A stretch of DNA of 64,000 nucleotides. Origin: Syntrophales bacterium (GTDB lineage Bacteria > Desulfobacterota > Syntrophia > Syntrophales > PHBD01). Every line of letters starts with the position of its first letter. The first letter of the stretch is position 1. The notes under the pieces are model-generated. The model had not been told where the DNA came from. It saw only the letters and a list, made by a program, of their open reading frames with translations, and did not search any database. Positions 51,405 through 58,673 of this stretch are shown here, piece after piece. Both the position numbers and the translations under genes were made by a program. The DNA lies in the NCBI GenBank assembly GCA_035363115.1, contig DAOSEM010000001.1, positions 372,001 to 436,000 of the forward strand, written 5' to 3'.

Positions 51405-52525
51405 AAGGCCGACTGCGAACCATCCTTCTCAACGCCTCGCTATTCCTGATCTCGATGGCGGCGGCGCTGGCCGTCGCCGAGTGTTCCCTCCCCCTGGTCA
51501 AAAACCGCAGCCTCGACGAAGCCGTTTACCAGGCCCGCCGGCCCGTGATCCAGGCCCGGTTCGGGGCTTTCCATCCGGTTCTCGGGTTCACCCTGCAGAA
51601 GAACCTCCGGGGTGTCCGGCAGTTCTATCCGGGACAGCTCGACTACACGGTGGACACGAATTCACAGGGATTCCGGGGACCCGAATGGGACCTGTCGCGA
51701 AAGCGGAAAAACGTCGTTATCATTGGAGATTCCTTTGCTTTCGGCTGGGGTGTTGCCTGGGAGGAAACAATGGAGCAGGTCCTGGAACGGGAGCTCCGGA
51801 AATCCGATCCCGCCTGGCAGGTGATCAACCTGGCCATGCCCGGCTGGAGCATCCGGGAGGCCGTGGCGGCTCTCGAACTCTATCGGGACGCCCTGAAGCC
51901 CGTCGCCGTGATTTATATCTTCTGCCCCAACGACATCGACGGGATGACACCGCCGCTCCCCGACGGGACCTATGACCTGTCGTATCATCCGCCGCCGGGT
52001 GCCGAGAAGATCTTCGCCGATCTCGTCCAGCGGAACCAGCCGGAGTACCGGTCCCTGAAGAAATGGCTCTACCAGTCCTACCTGAAGGCCTTCCATGCCC
52101 GCTTCATCCGGCCGCTCTTGAGCAGCCGGATCCGGACGTCCATGCGCGTGGATGCGCCGCCCGCGGGCTTCGATTTCCCGCCCCCCCTGAAAACGGCGGA
52201 CCCGCCGGACGGTCCCGAGGCCCGTTTCCTCCGCTATGGCCTGCAGCGCCTCCGGGCGGCGGCAGATGGGGCGGAGCTGATCCTGACGACCACGTCCGAC
52301 AAGTCCATCGTCTACAAGGCGGACCGGCCGGAGAACCTCCGCTGGGTCCTCAGGGACTTCAGTAGGAAAGCCCCGGCGACCCGTTTTGTCGATTTTGAGG
52401 ATTTCATCCGGCAAACGCCGGACGGGCGGAAATTCTACCTGGACTTCGACGACCATTGGTCGCCGGCGGGACATGCGGAGGCCACAAGGATGATTCTTCC
52501 GGCCTTCCGGTCGGAGAGCCGGTAA
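51401..52525 (+). CDS. Membrane-anchored SGNH/GDSL hydrolase
   Basis: A 374-residue protein with one N-terminal membrane helix (ILLNASLFLISMAAALAVA). The catalytic Ser is Ser111 in IIGDSFAFGWG, and the C-terminal DDHWSPAGH (about residues 350-358) carries the Asp/His. An LGFTLQKNLRG and TNSQGFRGPEW region before the Ser is shared with the second SGNH protein at 57636. Such proteins add or remove O-acetyl groups on glycans at the cell surface. It starts in an ATGA overlap with the acetyltransferase gene, which fits a joint role in O-acetylation. Confidence 0.82.
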   Translation: MKGRLRTILLNASLFLISMAAALAVAECSLPLVKNRSLDEAVYQARRPVIQARFGAFHPVLGFTLQKNLRGVRQFYPGQLDYTVDTNSQGFRGPEWDLSRKRKNVVIIGDSFAFGWGVAWEETMEQVLERELRKSDPAWQVINLAMPGWSIREAVAALELYRDALKPVAVIYIFCPNDIDGMTPPLPDGTYDLSYHPPPGAEKIFADLVQRNQPEYRSLKKWLYQSYLKAFHARFIRPLLSSRIRTSMRVDAPPAGFDFPPPLKTADPPDGPEARFLRYGLQRLRAAADGAELILTTTSDKSIVYKADRPENLRWVLRDFSRKAPATRFVDFEDFIRQTPDGRKFYLDFDDHWSPAGHAEATRMILPAFRSESR

Positions 52526-52554
52526 ATCGATCCTGTGGATGATACGATCCGTAC

Positions 52555-53604
52555 CTACTTCATCACGTCCTGCCCTGCGGCCAGGAAGGCCGCAACGGCC
52601 GCCTGAATCGCGTCCTTCTCGCAGAGGAAGGCGAAGTGGCCGCAGTCGCCGGTCAACTCCAGCGTCTCCGCGCCGACAAGCCGCGCCCAATCCCGGGCGG
52701 GCCCGGGCTGGACCATCCGGTCCTCCCTGGACCAGACAATGAGGTTCCGCGCCTTTACGGTTCTCGCGGTCTCCTCCGGAGAGTTCCCGAAACCGCGGTA
52801 GAGGTCCTGGGACATGATCGCCTCGACCTGGGATGCCCAGTTTTCCGCGTCGTACTTGGTGATGATCGTTTCGGACTCCGCAAGGAACCGGGGCATGTCT
52901 TCCGGGCGGATGCGGGTGTTCAGGTTTGCCGGCGTCCAGGCGTTGAGGTTGTGGACGGCCGTGATCGTCTTCATGGCCTTGAGTCCTCCCCCTTCGATGC
53001 CCCGGGTCGAGCGGATGATGTCCAACTGGCCCTGCCAGAGGAGGAGGTCGTACGCGGTCTGCCGCGGCGTACCCGCTATGGCCACGACCCAGTCGACGGA
53101 TCCCGGATGGGAGACGGACCATTGAAGGGCGTTGATCGCTCCCATCGAGATGCCCATGATCCCCTGCAGGCGGGGCAGCCCCAGATGACGGGTGACGAGG
53201 CGGGACTGGGCTGTCGTGAGGTCCCGGATCGTGAAGCGGGGGAATGTTGCTCCCGGCTGGCCCTTGCTGTTGGACGGCGAGGAAGAAACCCCGTTGCCGA
53301 AGGCATCCACGGCGACGATGAAATACTTCGAGCTGTCCGCCATTTTCCCCGGGCCGATGTATCCCAGCGCCGCGAGGTCTTCCGCGGTTCCGGACAGCCA
53401 GGTCGCGAACAGGACCGCGTTGGATTTTTCCGCGTTCAGGACACCGAACGTACGGTAGCCCAGCCGGCAGTCCCGAATCGTCTGTCCGCTTTCCAGGGGG
53501 CATTCGCCGAGGTCCGCGTAACGCAGTTCTCCGTCGGCCAGCACCACCTCGGGCAGGATGAAAAGTGCCGTGACGATTGCCAGAACCAGCCGGATCGACA
53601 TCAT
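52555..53604 (-). CDS. Secreted alpha/beta hydrolase of the homoserine O-acetyltransferase (MetX)-like group
   Basis: A 349-residue alpha/beta hydrolase with an N-terminal signal peptide (SIRLVLAIVTALFILPEVVLA). The nucleophile is the Ser of GISMGAINALQW. The Asp is in WSREDRMVQP and the His in GDCGHFAFLCEK. The CRLGYRTFGVLNAEKSNAVL segment resembles MetX. A cytosolic methionine enzyme would not need a signal peptide, so this is more likely an envelope esterase or acyltransferase derived from that family. It overlaps the CgeB-like gene (ATGA) and has an AAGGAG site 9 bases before the start. Confidence 0.8.
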   Translation of the reverse strand: MMSIRLVLAIVTALFILPEVVLADGELRYADLGECPLESGQTIRDCRLGYRTFGVLNAEKSNAVLFATWLSGTAEDLAALGYIGPGKMADSSKYFIVAVDAFGNGVSSSPSNSKGQPGATFPRFTIRDLTTAQSRLVTRHLGLPRLQGIMGISMGAINALQWSVSHPGSVDWVVAIAGTPRQTAYDLLLWQGQLDIIRSTRGIEGGGLKAMKTITAVHNLNAWTPANLNTRIRPEDMPRFLAESETIITKYDAENWASQVEAIMSQDLYRGFGNSPEETARTVKARNLIVWSREDRMVQPGPARDWARLVGAETLELTGDCGHFAFLCEKDAIQAAVAAFLAAGQDVMK

Positions 53605-54779
53605 TTCTTCATCTCCTTTTTTTCGTCCAGGATTCCCAGAATGCTGAAAATGGTCTCCAGTCGTCGCTCCCAGGTGTGGTCCCGGCGGGCTCGTTCTGAC
53701 CCGCGGCGGCGAATCTCCTCCGCCTCAGCCGGGTTGGCCAGGAGATGGCGGACTTTCGCTGTCAGGTCCTCCGGGTCCCGCCAGGTGACGATCTCCCGGC
53801 CGATCTCGTAGGCCCGGGCCAGCTCCGGGTGGTCCTCCGTCAGGTAGAGACCGCCGCTCATGGGGATCTCGAAGTCCCGCCCCTTCAGGCAGAAGGTCTC
53901 CGTGTGGCCCTCCACGCCGCCGAAGCCGAGGTTGATCCGGCTCCGCGAGTAAAGCTTCACCATGTCTTCGACCGGCAGCGGACCCGCGGGCCAGCCGGGA
54001 CCGAAAGCCTCCGCGGCGATGCCCTGTCTCCGGAGGTGATCGATCACGGCCGGCCGGTTCCCGTAACACTGGCCGACAAAGGAGACGTCGATGGTTTTCT
54101 CCGCGTCATAGGGCCGGTGAACGGAGGGATTCGCCCCCTCTGGCAGGTAGATCGGCCTCCCCCCCTCGACGCAGTACTTGATTACGGCGTCCCCAGTGCT
54201 GGTCCAGGAGAGGTCGATCCAGCGGCAGATGTCGCGGTTGCCCGCGGCCAGCCCGTTTCGGATGCGGCCGATGAAGGCCTCCTTGTCGTTGAGGGCCAGG
54301 TTGACCGACGGGATTGCGAGGCGGTGGACCGCCTCCATCGTGTCCGGGAAGACCTGTTCCCCCGACAGGTAGAAGAAGATCGCGTCGGCCTCTCCGGCTT
54401 CCCGTCTTTCCCGGATCCAGGCGAGGAGGTCCCGGTTCATGGCGGCCTTCATCCCGCCATGCCAGACGTCGCCTTCGGCGTCGAAGCGGCCGGACCAGTC
54501 GTAGCGGTGGACCGTTCCAAACATGGCAAGCGACGGGGTGAGGGCTTCGTCTTCCCAGTTGAAGCTTCGGTAGACCGCCAGGATGTGTAGGGATCCCTTG
54601 GGTTTTGGGTGCAGGTCAGGGAAACGGGTCCGGAAGATCTTGCGGAGTTCGGCTTCTTCGGGGATCGCGAGGTTCCGGCATCGAAAGCGATTCTCGTACT
54701 CATCCCGCTCCCGGGCGAGCCGCCGGTCGTTTCTCCACCGCCAGAATCGGTTTCGCAGTGTCCGGAAAGGATCAGTCAT
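53601..54779 (-). CDS. CgeB-like glycosyltransferase
   Basis: A 392-residue protein resembling the CgeB/glycosyltransferase-1-like group. The N-terminal half is a Rossmann-type domain (LHILAVYRSFNWEDEALTPS). Visible C-terminal features are FVGQCYGNRPAVIDHLRRQG, SRSRINLGFGGVEGHTE, LKGRDFEIPMSGGLYLTEDHPEL and a DPEDLTAKVRHLLANP tail, which fits an NDP-sugar binding domain and its closing helix. It would transfer a sugar to an unknown acceptor. It is co-transcribed with the MetX-like gene and lies at the edge of the repeat region. Confidence 0.78.
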   Translation of the reverse strand: MTDPFRTLRNRFWRWRNDRRLARERDEYENRFRCRNLAIPEEAELRKIFRTRFPDLHPKPKGSLHILAVYRSFNWEDEALTPSLAMFGTVHRYDWSGRFDAEGDVWHGGMKAAMNRDLLAWIRERREAGEADAIFFYLSGEQVFPDTMEAVHRLAIPSVNLALNDKEAFIGRIRNGLAAGNRDICRWIDLSWTSTGDAVIKYCVEGGRPIYLPEGANPSVHRPYDAEKTIDVSFVGQCYGNRPAVIDHLRRQGIAAEAFGPGWPAGPLPVEDMVKLYSRSRINLGFGGVEGHTETFCLKGRDFEIPMSGGLYLTEDHPELARAYEIGREIVTWRDPEDLTAKVRHLLANPAEAEEIRRRGSERARRDHTWERRLETIFSILGILDEKKEMKK

Positions 54780-54870
54780 GGATGGTCTCCGCGGGCCGGT
54801 TTCACATTCTTCAGCCGTCTCCCCGCTGAATCCGTCGGGGCGCGGCTGTTACGGGGGGCGTACTCCTGAA

Positions 54871-55095
54871 CGGGAGGGGGTCTTCCCTCGCGCTCAGAAG
54901 CGTTTTTTCGACCCTGCAGCGTCTCGCTCTGCTGCAAAGTCATAACTCGCACCGGACGGCGCTCAGACAGATGACTTTGCGGGCGCTGCGCTGCGACGGC
55001 AGGGTACCCCGAAAAAGCCGCTATTCGCGCTCCGGGAAGCCCGCCTCCCCGGCTGACGTTCGCGGGGGCGCGACCGGGGTCCCCAGAGGAGCAAT
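54871..55095 (-). repeat. ~225-bp palindromic intergenic element, copy B
   Basis: Reverse complement of copy A at 46967-47192, with few substitutions and one length change. It keeps the GCAAAGTCAT/ATGACTTTGC stem (54934-54943 and 54972-54981). It lies between two minus-strand glycosyltransferase-related genes. The two copies are ~7.7 kb apart and in opposite orientation. Confidence 0.8.
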
Positions 55096-55317
55096 TGGAA
55101 AACGTTTCCGGATCCCAGGCTCTTTGGTTTCAGAAGGCGAAGAGCGGAAACGTTTTCGCGACGGCGGGAGCCCCCGTGGCAGCCCCCTGCGCCATTGCCC
55201 TCGAATCTGCGGGCAGTGCGCGACCTGAAACGTTTTCGCGATGGCGGCACGTCCCCGTGGCAGCCCCCGCATACCCGTCCCGCCCGGTGAGCTGTATGAA
55301 AACACAAAACGCTTCTG
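55096..55317. repeat. Short GAAACGTTTTC repeats next to copy B
   Basis: Two near-direct repeats start with GAAACGTTTTCGCGAYGGCG (about 55146 and 55227), each followed by a CCCGTGGCAGCCCCC block. A reverse copy of the core (GAAAACGTTTC) lies at about 55088. Part of this block matches 46869-46902 in reverse. The total gap between genes is about 540 bases and holds no gene. Confidence 0.6.
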
Positions 55318-56238
55318 TTATTTCCACAGTGTGTACAGCCGCGCCCCGTTCGACTTGTCCACCCGGTCGTTCATCATGTTGAGGACATGCCCCGCGTCGA
55401 CAGCGGGAACGCCGAAGCGGCGGGCTGCATCCACGCACACCGGCAGGGCGCCGATGCCCGCCCCGACCAGGAGCAGGTCCACTCCCGCCGGAACACGGCC
55501 GAGGACGTCCTCCTTCATGTCGTTCCAGCGGGTGGCGACGTAGCTGTTCGGGATGTCCACCAGCTCGATCCGCGGCCGGCTTCCGTGGCCTTCGAACCAT
55601 CGGGTGCAGGCGGTGCCGTCGCTGTCGGAATTGAGGATGGCCAGCTGGCGTCCGTCCATCAGGCGGGCGAAGGCCGCCGAGGAGAAGTAGGCATAGACGG
55701 CGTAGAAGGGGACGTAATTTTCACCCGTCAGGGGGATCCCCGTTTCCTCCAGGTATCGCAGGAAGGTGGTCGCCGAGGGCCGCCGGCGCCAGTGCTTGAA
55801 AAGCGCCTTCCAGGCCGGGGCTGGTTCTTCGATGTTGCCGGGGAAGACAAGGGGGGCAAGAAAACCCGCCCGGGACAGCTCCTGGAGGGCCGCGGCGTGC
55901 ATGGGAAGGGACTCCCGAATGGCGTCTTTGGACTCCGCCTGTTTGTAGAGGCCGTTGCAGGCAAGGTCAAAATGGTAGAAGGCATACTCGCCGTCGGCGA
56001 AGCGGACGACGGGCAAAGGCTCGCGGCGGGCGACGGCGCCGGCGACCCGGTCGCCGATGCGCTTCACGTAATCGTTCCCCGAGAGCACGTCCCGGTGGAA
56101 CAGGCAGGTCTCTTCCCGGACCATCTTCGGGTCGTTCACACGGAAGACGGGATCGTTGTCGATGCCGTTTATATCCAGTCTCCGGAAGGAAAAAGCCCCG
56201 CCGGAAGTGAGCCGTTCGATCGGATCGGGTGTCTTCAC
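55318..56238 (-). CDS. GT-D fold glycosyltransferase-like protein
   Basis: A 306-residue protein resembling the GT-D/DUF1792 group. RFADGEYAFYHF (from residue 79) matches the conserved R-F-x-DGE motif. At the C-terminus, LLLVGAGIGALPVCVDAARR followed by AVDAGHVLNM matches the GP-x-A...DxGH region. It may transfer a sugar onto a glycan or glycopeptide; the donor is unknown. The start is GTG 56238, with GGAGGG 7 bases upstream. A longer frame to 56754 overlaps the methyltransferase gene and is unlikely. It is the last gene of the minus-strand module that begins at 60536. Confidence 0.78.
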   Translation of the reverse strand: MKTPDPIERLTSGGAFSFRRLDINGIDNDPVFRVNDPKMVREETCLFHRDVLSGNDYVKRIGDRVAGAVARREPLPVVRFADGEYAFYHFDLACNGLYKQAESKDAIRESLPMHAAALQELSRAGFLAPLVFPGNIEEPAPAWKALFKHWRRRPSATTFLRYLEETGIPLTGENYVPFYAVYAYFSSAAFARLMDGRQLAILNSDSDGTACTRWFEGHGSRPRIELVDIPNSYVATRWNDMKEDVLGRVPAGVDLLLVGAGIGALPVCVDAARRFGVPAVDAGHVLNMMNDRVDKSNGARLYTLWK

Positions 56239-56264
56239 GGAATGTCCCTCCAGTCGGCGGTCCT

Positions 56265-57041
56265 TCAGACGCCGGCGATGACGTCGCGGAGGATCCGGTA
56301 GTCCGTCAGCACGGGGTAGCGGGGGAGAGGCTCCGCCGAGACGACCATGGCCAGGGGGATCTTCAAGGCCGAAGATTCCCGGTAGTGGACGTGCAGCTCC
56401 TTCCAGGGGATCCGCCCCTCCTTGTGGAGGGCCTGGATGTCCGCCAGGAAGTCGTGGCGCTTCCAGTTCTCCACGAGGACGAACCAGCGGGTTGCCGCTC
56501 CGAACAGGTTTGCCAGCGCGTTCCGGTGGTTCTCCCGGATGTGCATGATCACCGCCTGGGTGAAGGCCGCCGCGACCCTGGGCAGCTCGATGCGTCCGGG
56601 TTCCGCCGTGAGGTCCCGGGGCTCGACCCAGGCCGGTAGGTCCGGGTGCCGCTTTCGCAGGAGGGCCACCTGTCCGTCGGACACGTCGACGCCGTGCAGG
56701 CGGAATTTCGGATTCAGCACGTGGAGGTTGTGCAGGTGGTCTCCGCCGCCGCATCCACCCTCAAGAACCGAATCCGGGGCAAGCTGGAGGAGCGTCTCGT
56801 AGGTGATGTGGTAGTTTGGATGAAGGGGCTTGATATCCCGCTGGAGGGTCAGGTTCTCCCCGTCGAAGGAGTAGTCGCCCTCTCGGAGGATCAGGGTGTG
56901 ATCCCGGGCGATGTCGTCCAGGCCTTCCCTGTAGATGTCTGAGTAAAACTGCCAGTCGTAGTCGTCGGGGGCCTTCCTGCCCGTGCGGAGCATCTTGAAA
57001 AATTTGCGGATGTGATACAGCCGGTTGGCCGTTGTGCCCAT
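56265..57041 (-). CDS. SAM-dependent methyltransferase
   Basis: A 258-residue class I methyltransferase. Motif I is VLEGGCGGGDHL (from residue 92), an LHGVDVSDGQV acidic strand binds SAM ribose, and RVAAAFTQAVIMHI is motif IV-like. The target is not visible; by neighbourhood it is a sugar or secondary metabolite. It lies 10 bases after the SxtJ-like gene and 26 before the GT-D gene. Confidence 0.83.
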   Translation of the reverse strand: MGTTANRLYHIRKFFKMLRTGRKAPDDYDWQFYSDIYREGLDDIARDHTLILREGDYSFDGENLTLQRDIKPLHPNYHITYETLLQLAPDSVLEGGCGGGDHLHNLHVLNPKFRLHGVDVSDGQVALLRKRHPDLPAWVEPRDLTAEPGRIELPRVAAAFTQAVIMHIRENHRNALANLFGAATRWFVLVENWKRHDFLADIQALHKEGRIPWKELHVHYRESSALKIPLAMVVSAEPLPRYPVLTDYRILRDVIAGV

Positions 57042-57051
57042 GATGAGTCCC

Positions 57052-57432
57052 CTACCAGATCTTTTCGAAGTCCGCCGGCTCCCAGCGGTGATTCCGCTCC
57101 TGGAACGTGCTGGTGCGGCTGTCCGCCCGGAAGTGGTCCACCAGGCTGCGGTTGAAGAGCCGGTAGAGCCAGGCGATGGGGGTCAGGAAGAGGAAGAAGA
57201 TCAGCGTCAAAAGGATCCGCGAGTTGATGCGGCCCAGCCGGAGGGCGAAGGCGAGCCATCCCTTTGCGATCCACATCGTCAGCGGATTCTCGAAGGTGTT
57301 CGCCACGGCCAGGAAGACCGCCGCCCAAAGGAGCCAGCGGTTGCCGAAGATCAGGAAGGCGATGAGCAGCGCCAGCGTAAGGACGTGGATCGTCTGGAAT
57401 ATTCCCAGCTTGTCCAGCGGTTTTGGTTCCAT
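57052..57432 (-). CDS. SxtJ-like membrane protein
   Basis: A 126-residue protein with several hydrophobic segments: VLTLALLIAFLIFG, WLLWAAVFLAVANT and ILLTLIFFLFLTPIAWLY. A basic C-terminal tail follows (FRADSRTSTF, then HRWEPADFEKIW). The size, segment order and position between a DUF5989 gene and a methyltransferase fit the SxtJ family, whose function is unknown. Related genes are repeatedly found beside carbamoyltransferases. I chose the ATG at 57432, the first to give a membrane helix; longer frames add a non-conserved N-terminus. Confidence 0.75.
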   Translation of the reverse strand: MEPKPLDKLGIFQTIHVLTLALLIAFLIFGNRWLLWAAVFLAVANTFENPLTMWIAKGWLAFALRLGRINSRILLTLIFFLFLTPIAWLYRLFNRSLVDHFRADSRTSTFQERNHRWEPADFEKIW

Positions 57433-57443
57433 GCCCCTCCGTC

Positions 57444-57590
57444 TCAGAACAGGGTGTAGATGAACGGCGCCACTGCGGAGCCGCTGGTCAGGATCAGGAT
57501 GCCCATGAGGAGCAGAAGGACGATCATGGGCAGAAGCCACCACTTTTTCCGTTCCCGGAGGAACATCCACAGGTCTTTCAGAATTTCCAT
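57444..57590 (-). CDS. DUF5989 / SxtK-like micro-protein
   Basis: A 48-residue protein. It starts MEILKDLWMFLRERKKWW, then has one membrane helix (PMIVLLLLMGILILTSG), and ends VAPFIYTLF. The length, basic KKWW motif before the helix and hydrophobic tail fit the DUF5989 family. A GGAGAG site precedes the ATG at 57590. Its position between the SGNH and SxtJ-like genes is the usual context. It is too small for most gene finders. Confidence 0.82.
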   Translation of the reverse strand: MEILKDLWMFLRERKKWWLLPMIVLLLLMGILILTSGSAVAPFIYTLF

Positions 57591-57635
57591 ATTCTCTCCG
57601 CGGCCCCGGCCGGGGGCCGAACTGTTGCCATGTTT

Positions 57636-58667
57636 CTATGCTTCGTTCCGGATCGCATCGAGAATCACCCGGGCGACGACGGCATGCCCCTCCCGCTTCA
57701 GGTGATCGTCCAGAATGTAAAAATGCCGGTCTTCCAGGTGCTCCGTCATGTCGATCACGGTCATCCGCCGGATCTCCTCCGGCCACGATCCCGTCTGGAG
57801 CTTCTGCCGGAGGAGGGCCGTGAACGTGTTCGACTGGTGCCGGCCGTTCATCTCGAAGGTGATGATCCGGACTCCCGCCAGATCGACGCCCCCGTGCAGC
57901 AGGGCATGGAGGAAAAGATCCGCCTCGTCCGCCTCCGGCGGCGGCGCGGATGTCCTCTTTCGCAGGCGTTCCCCCCATTCGTCAACCCTTTTTTGGGCCT
58001 TCAGCCGGAGGTACTTCCCAAAGTAATAGGGGTTCGGGCGGCTGTGAAAGGCCGCAAGACGCCGGAACGTGTCCTCTCCCATGACCTTGAGCCGGTTGCC
58101 GCTCCGGAAAAAGCGCAGGTTTTCGTCGTAGTCGTCCTGGCAGTACTGGATGACGAGGATCTTCAGCTTCTCGCGGCGGATCTTTCGAAGGATCATCATC
58201 TCCCGGACGGTCCCGTAGGAGGGGATGGCCGTGTTGAGGACCCGCAGGCCCGTCTCCCGCGCCAGGATCCGGGAGAACATGTCCTCCCGGTCGACGCCCC
58301 AGCCGACGGCGAAGGAGTCGCCCACCACCACGATCTCCGGCGCCTCCAGGGACGCCTCGTCGTCCCGGACGCCCAGCGAGTTGATCTCGTAGCGGTTGCT
58401 GAACTCCCGGCCGGAATAGGTAAAGGCCCCGGGCTTCAGGGTGTAGCCAAGCTCGGGGTCGTGGCGGCCGCAGTCCGGCAGGAACTGCATGACCCGCCGC
58501 TCCCCCCCCTGGACGTACAGGTGTCCGACGCTGTTGATGATGCCCTGGGGGCACTTCTCCAGGAGGTCGGGACGGCAGGCCAGGAAGCGATAGGCCGCCT
58601 CGATGAATACGAGGATGAAGAACACCGCGGCGACGGCGTAGAGGAAGGGGATCATGGAAGGCGTCAC
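57636..58667 (-). CDS. SGNH/GDSL hydrolase of the carbamoyltransferase module
   Basis: A 343-residue membrane-anchored SGNH hydrolase. One helix (PFLYAVAAVFFILVFIEAA) precedes the catalytic Ser118 in VVGDSFAVGWG. The C-terminal Asp/His lie in DDHLKREGH (about residues 320-328). The DPELGYTLKPG and INSLGVRDD region matches the SGNH protein at 51401. In saxitoxin clusters a GDSL-family protein (sxtL) also accompanies the carbamoyltransferase. The start may be GTG 58667 or ATG 58655. It lies 6 bases after the carbamoyltransferase gene. Confidence 0.82.
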   Translation of the reverse strand: MTPSMIPFLYAVAAVFFILVFIEAAYRFLACRPDLLEKCPQGIINSVGHLYVQGGERRVMQFLPDCGRHDPELGYTLKPGAFTYSGREFSNRYEINSLGVRDDEASLEAPEIVVVGDSFAVGWGVDREDMFSRILARETGLRVLNTAIPSYGTVREMMILRKIRREKLKILVIQYCQDDYDENLRFFRSGNRLKVMGEDTFRRLAAFHSRPNPYYFGKYLRLKAQKRVDEWGERLRKRTSAPPPEADEADLFLHALLHGGVDLAGVRIITFEMNGRHQSNTFTALLRQKLQTGSWPEEIRRMTVIDMTEHLEDRHFYILDDHLKREGHAVVARVILDAIRNEA

Positions 58668-58673
58668 CCCTGA

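Noticed and set aside
55318..56754. Longer start for the GT-D-like gene
   Set aside because: It would overlap the methyltransferase in another frame. GTG 56238 has a GGAGGG site and gives a sensible N-terminus.
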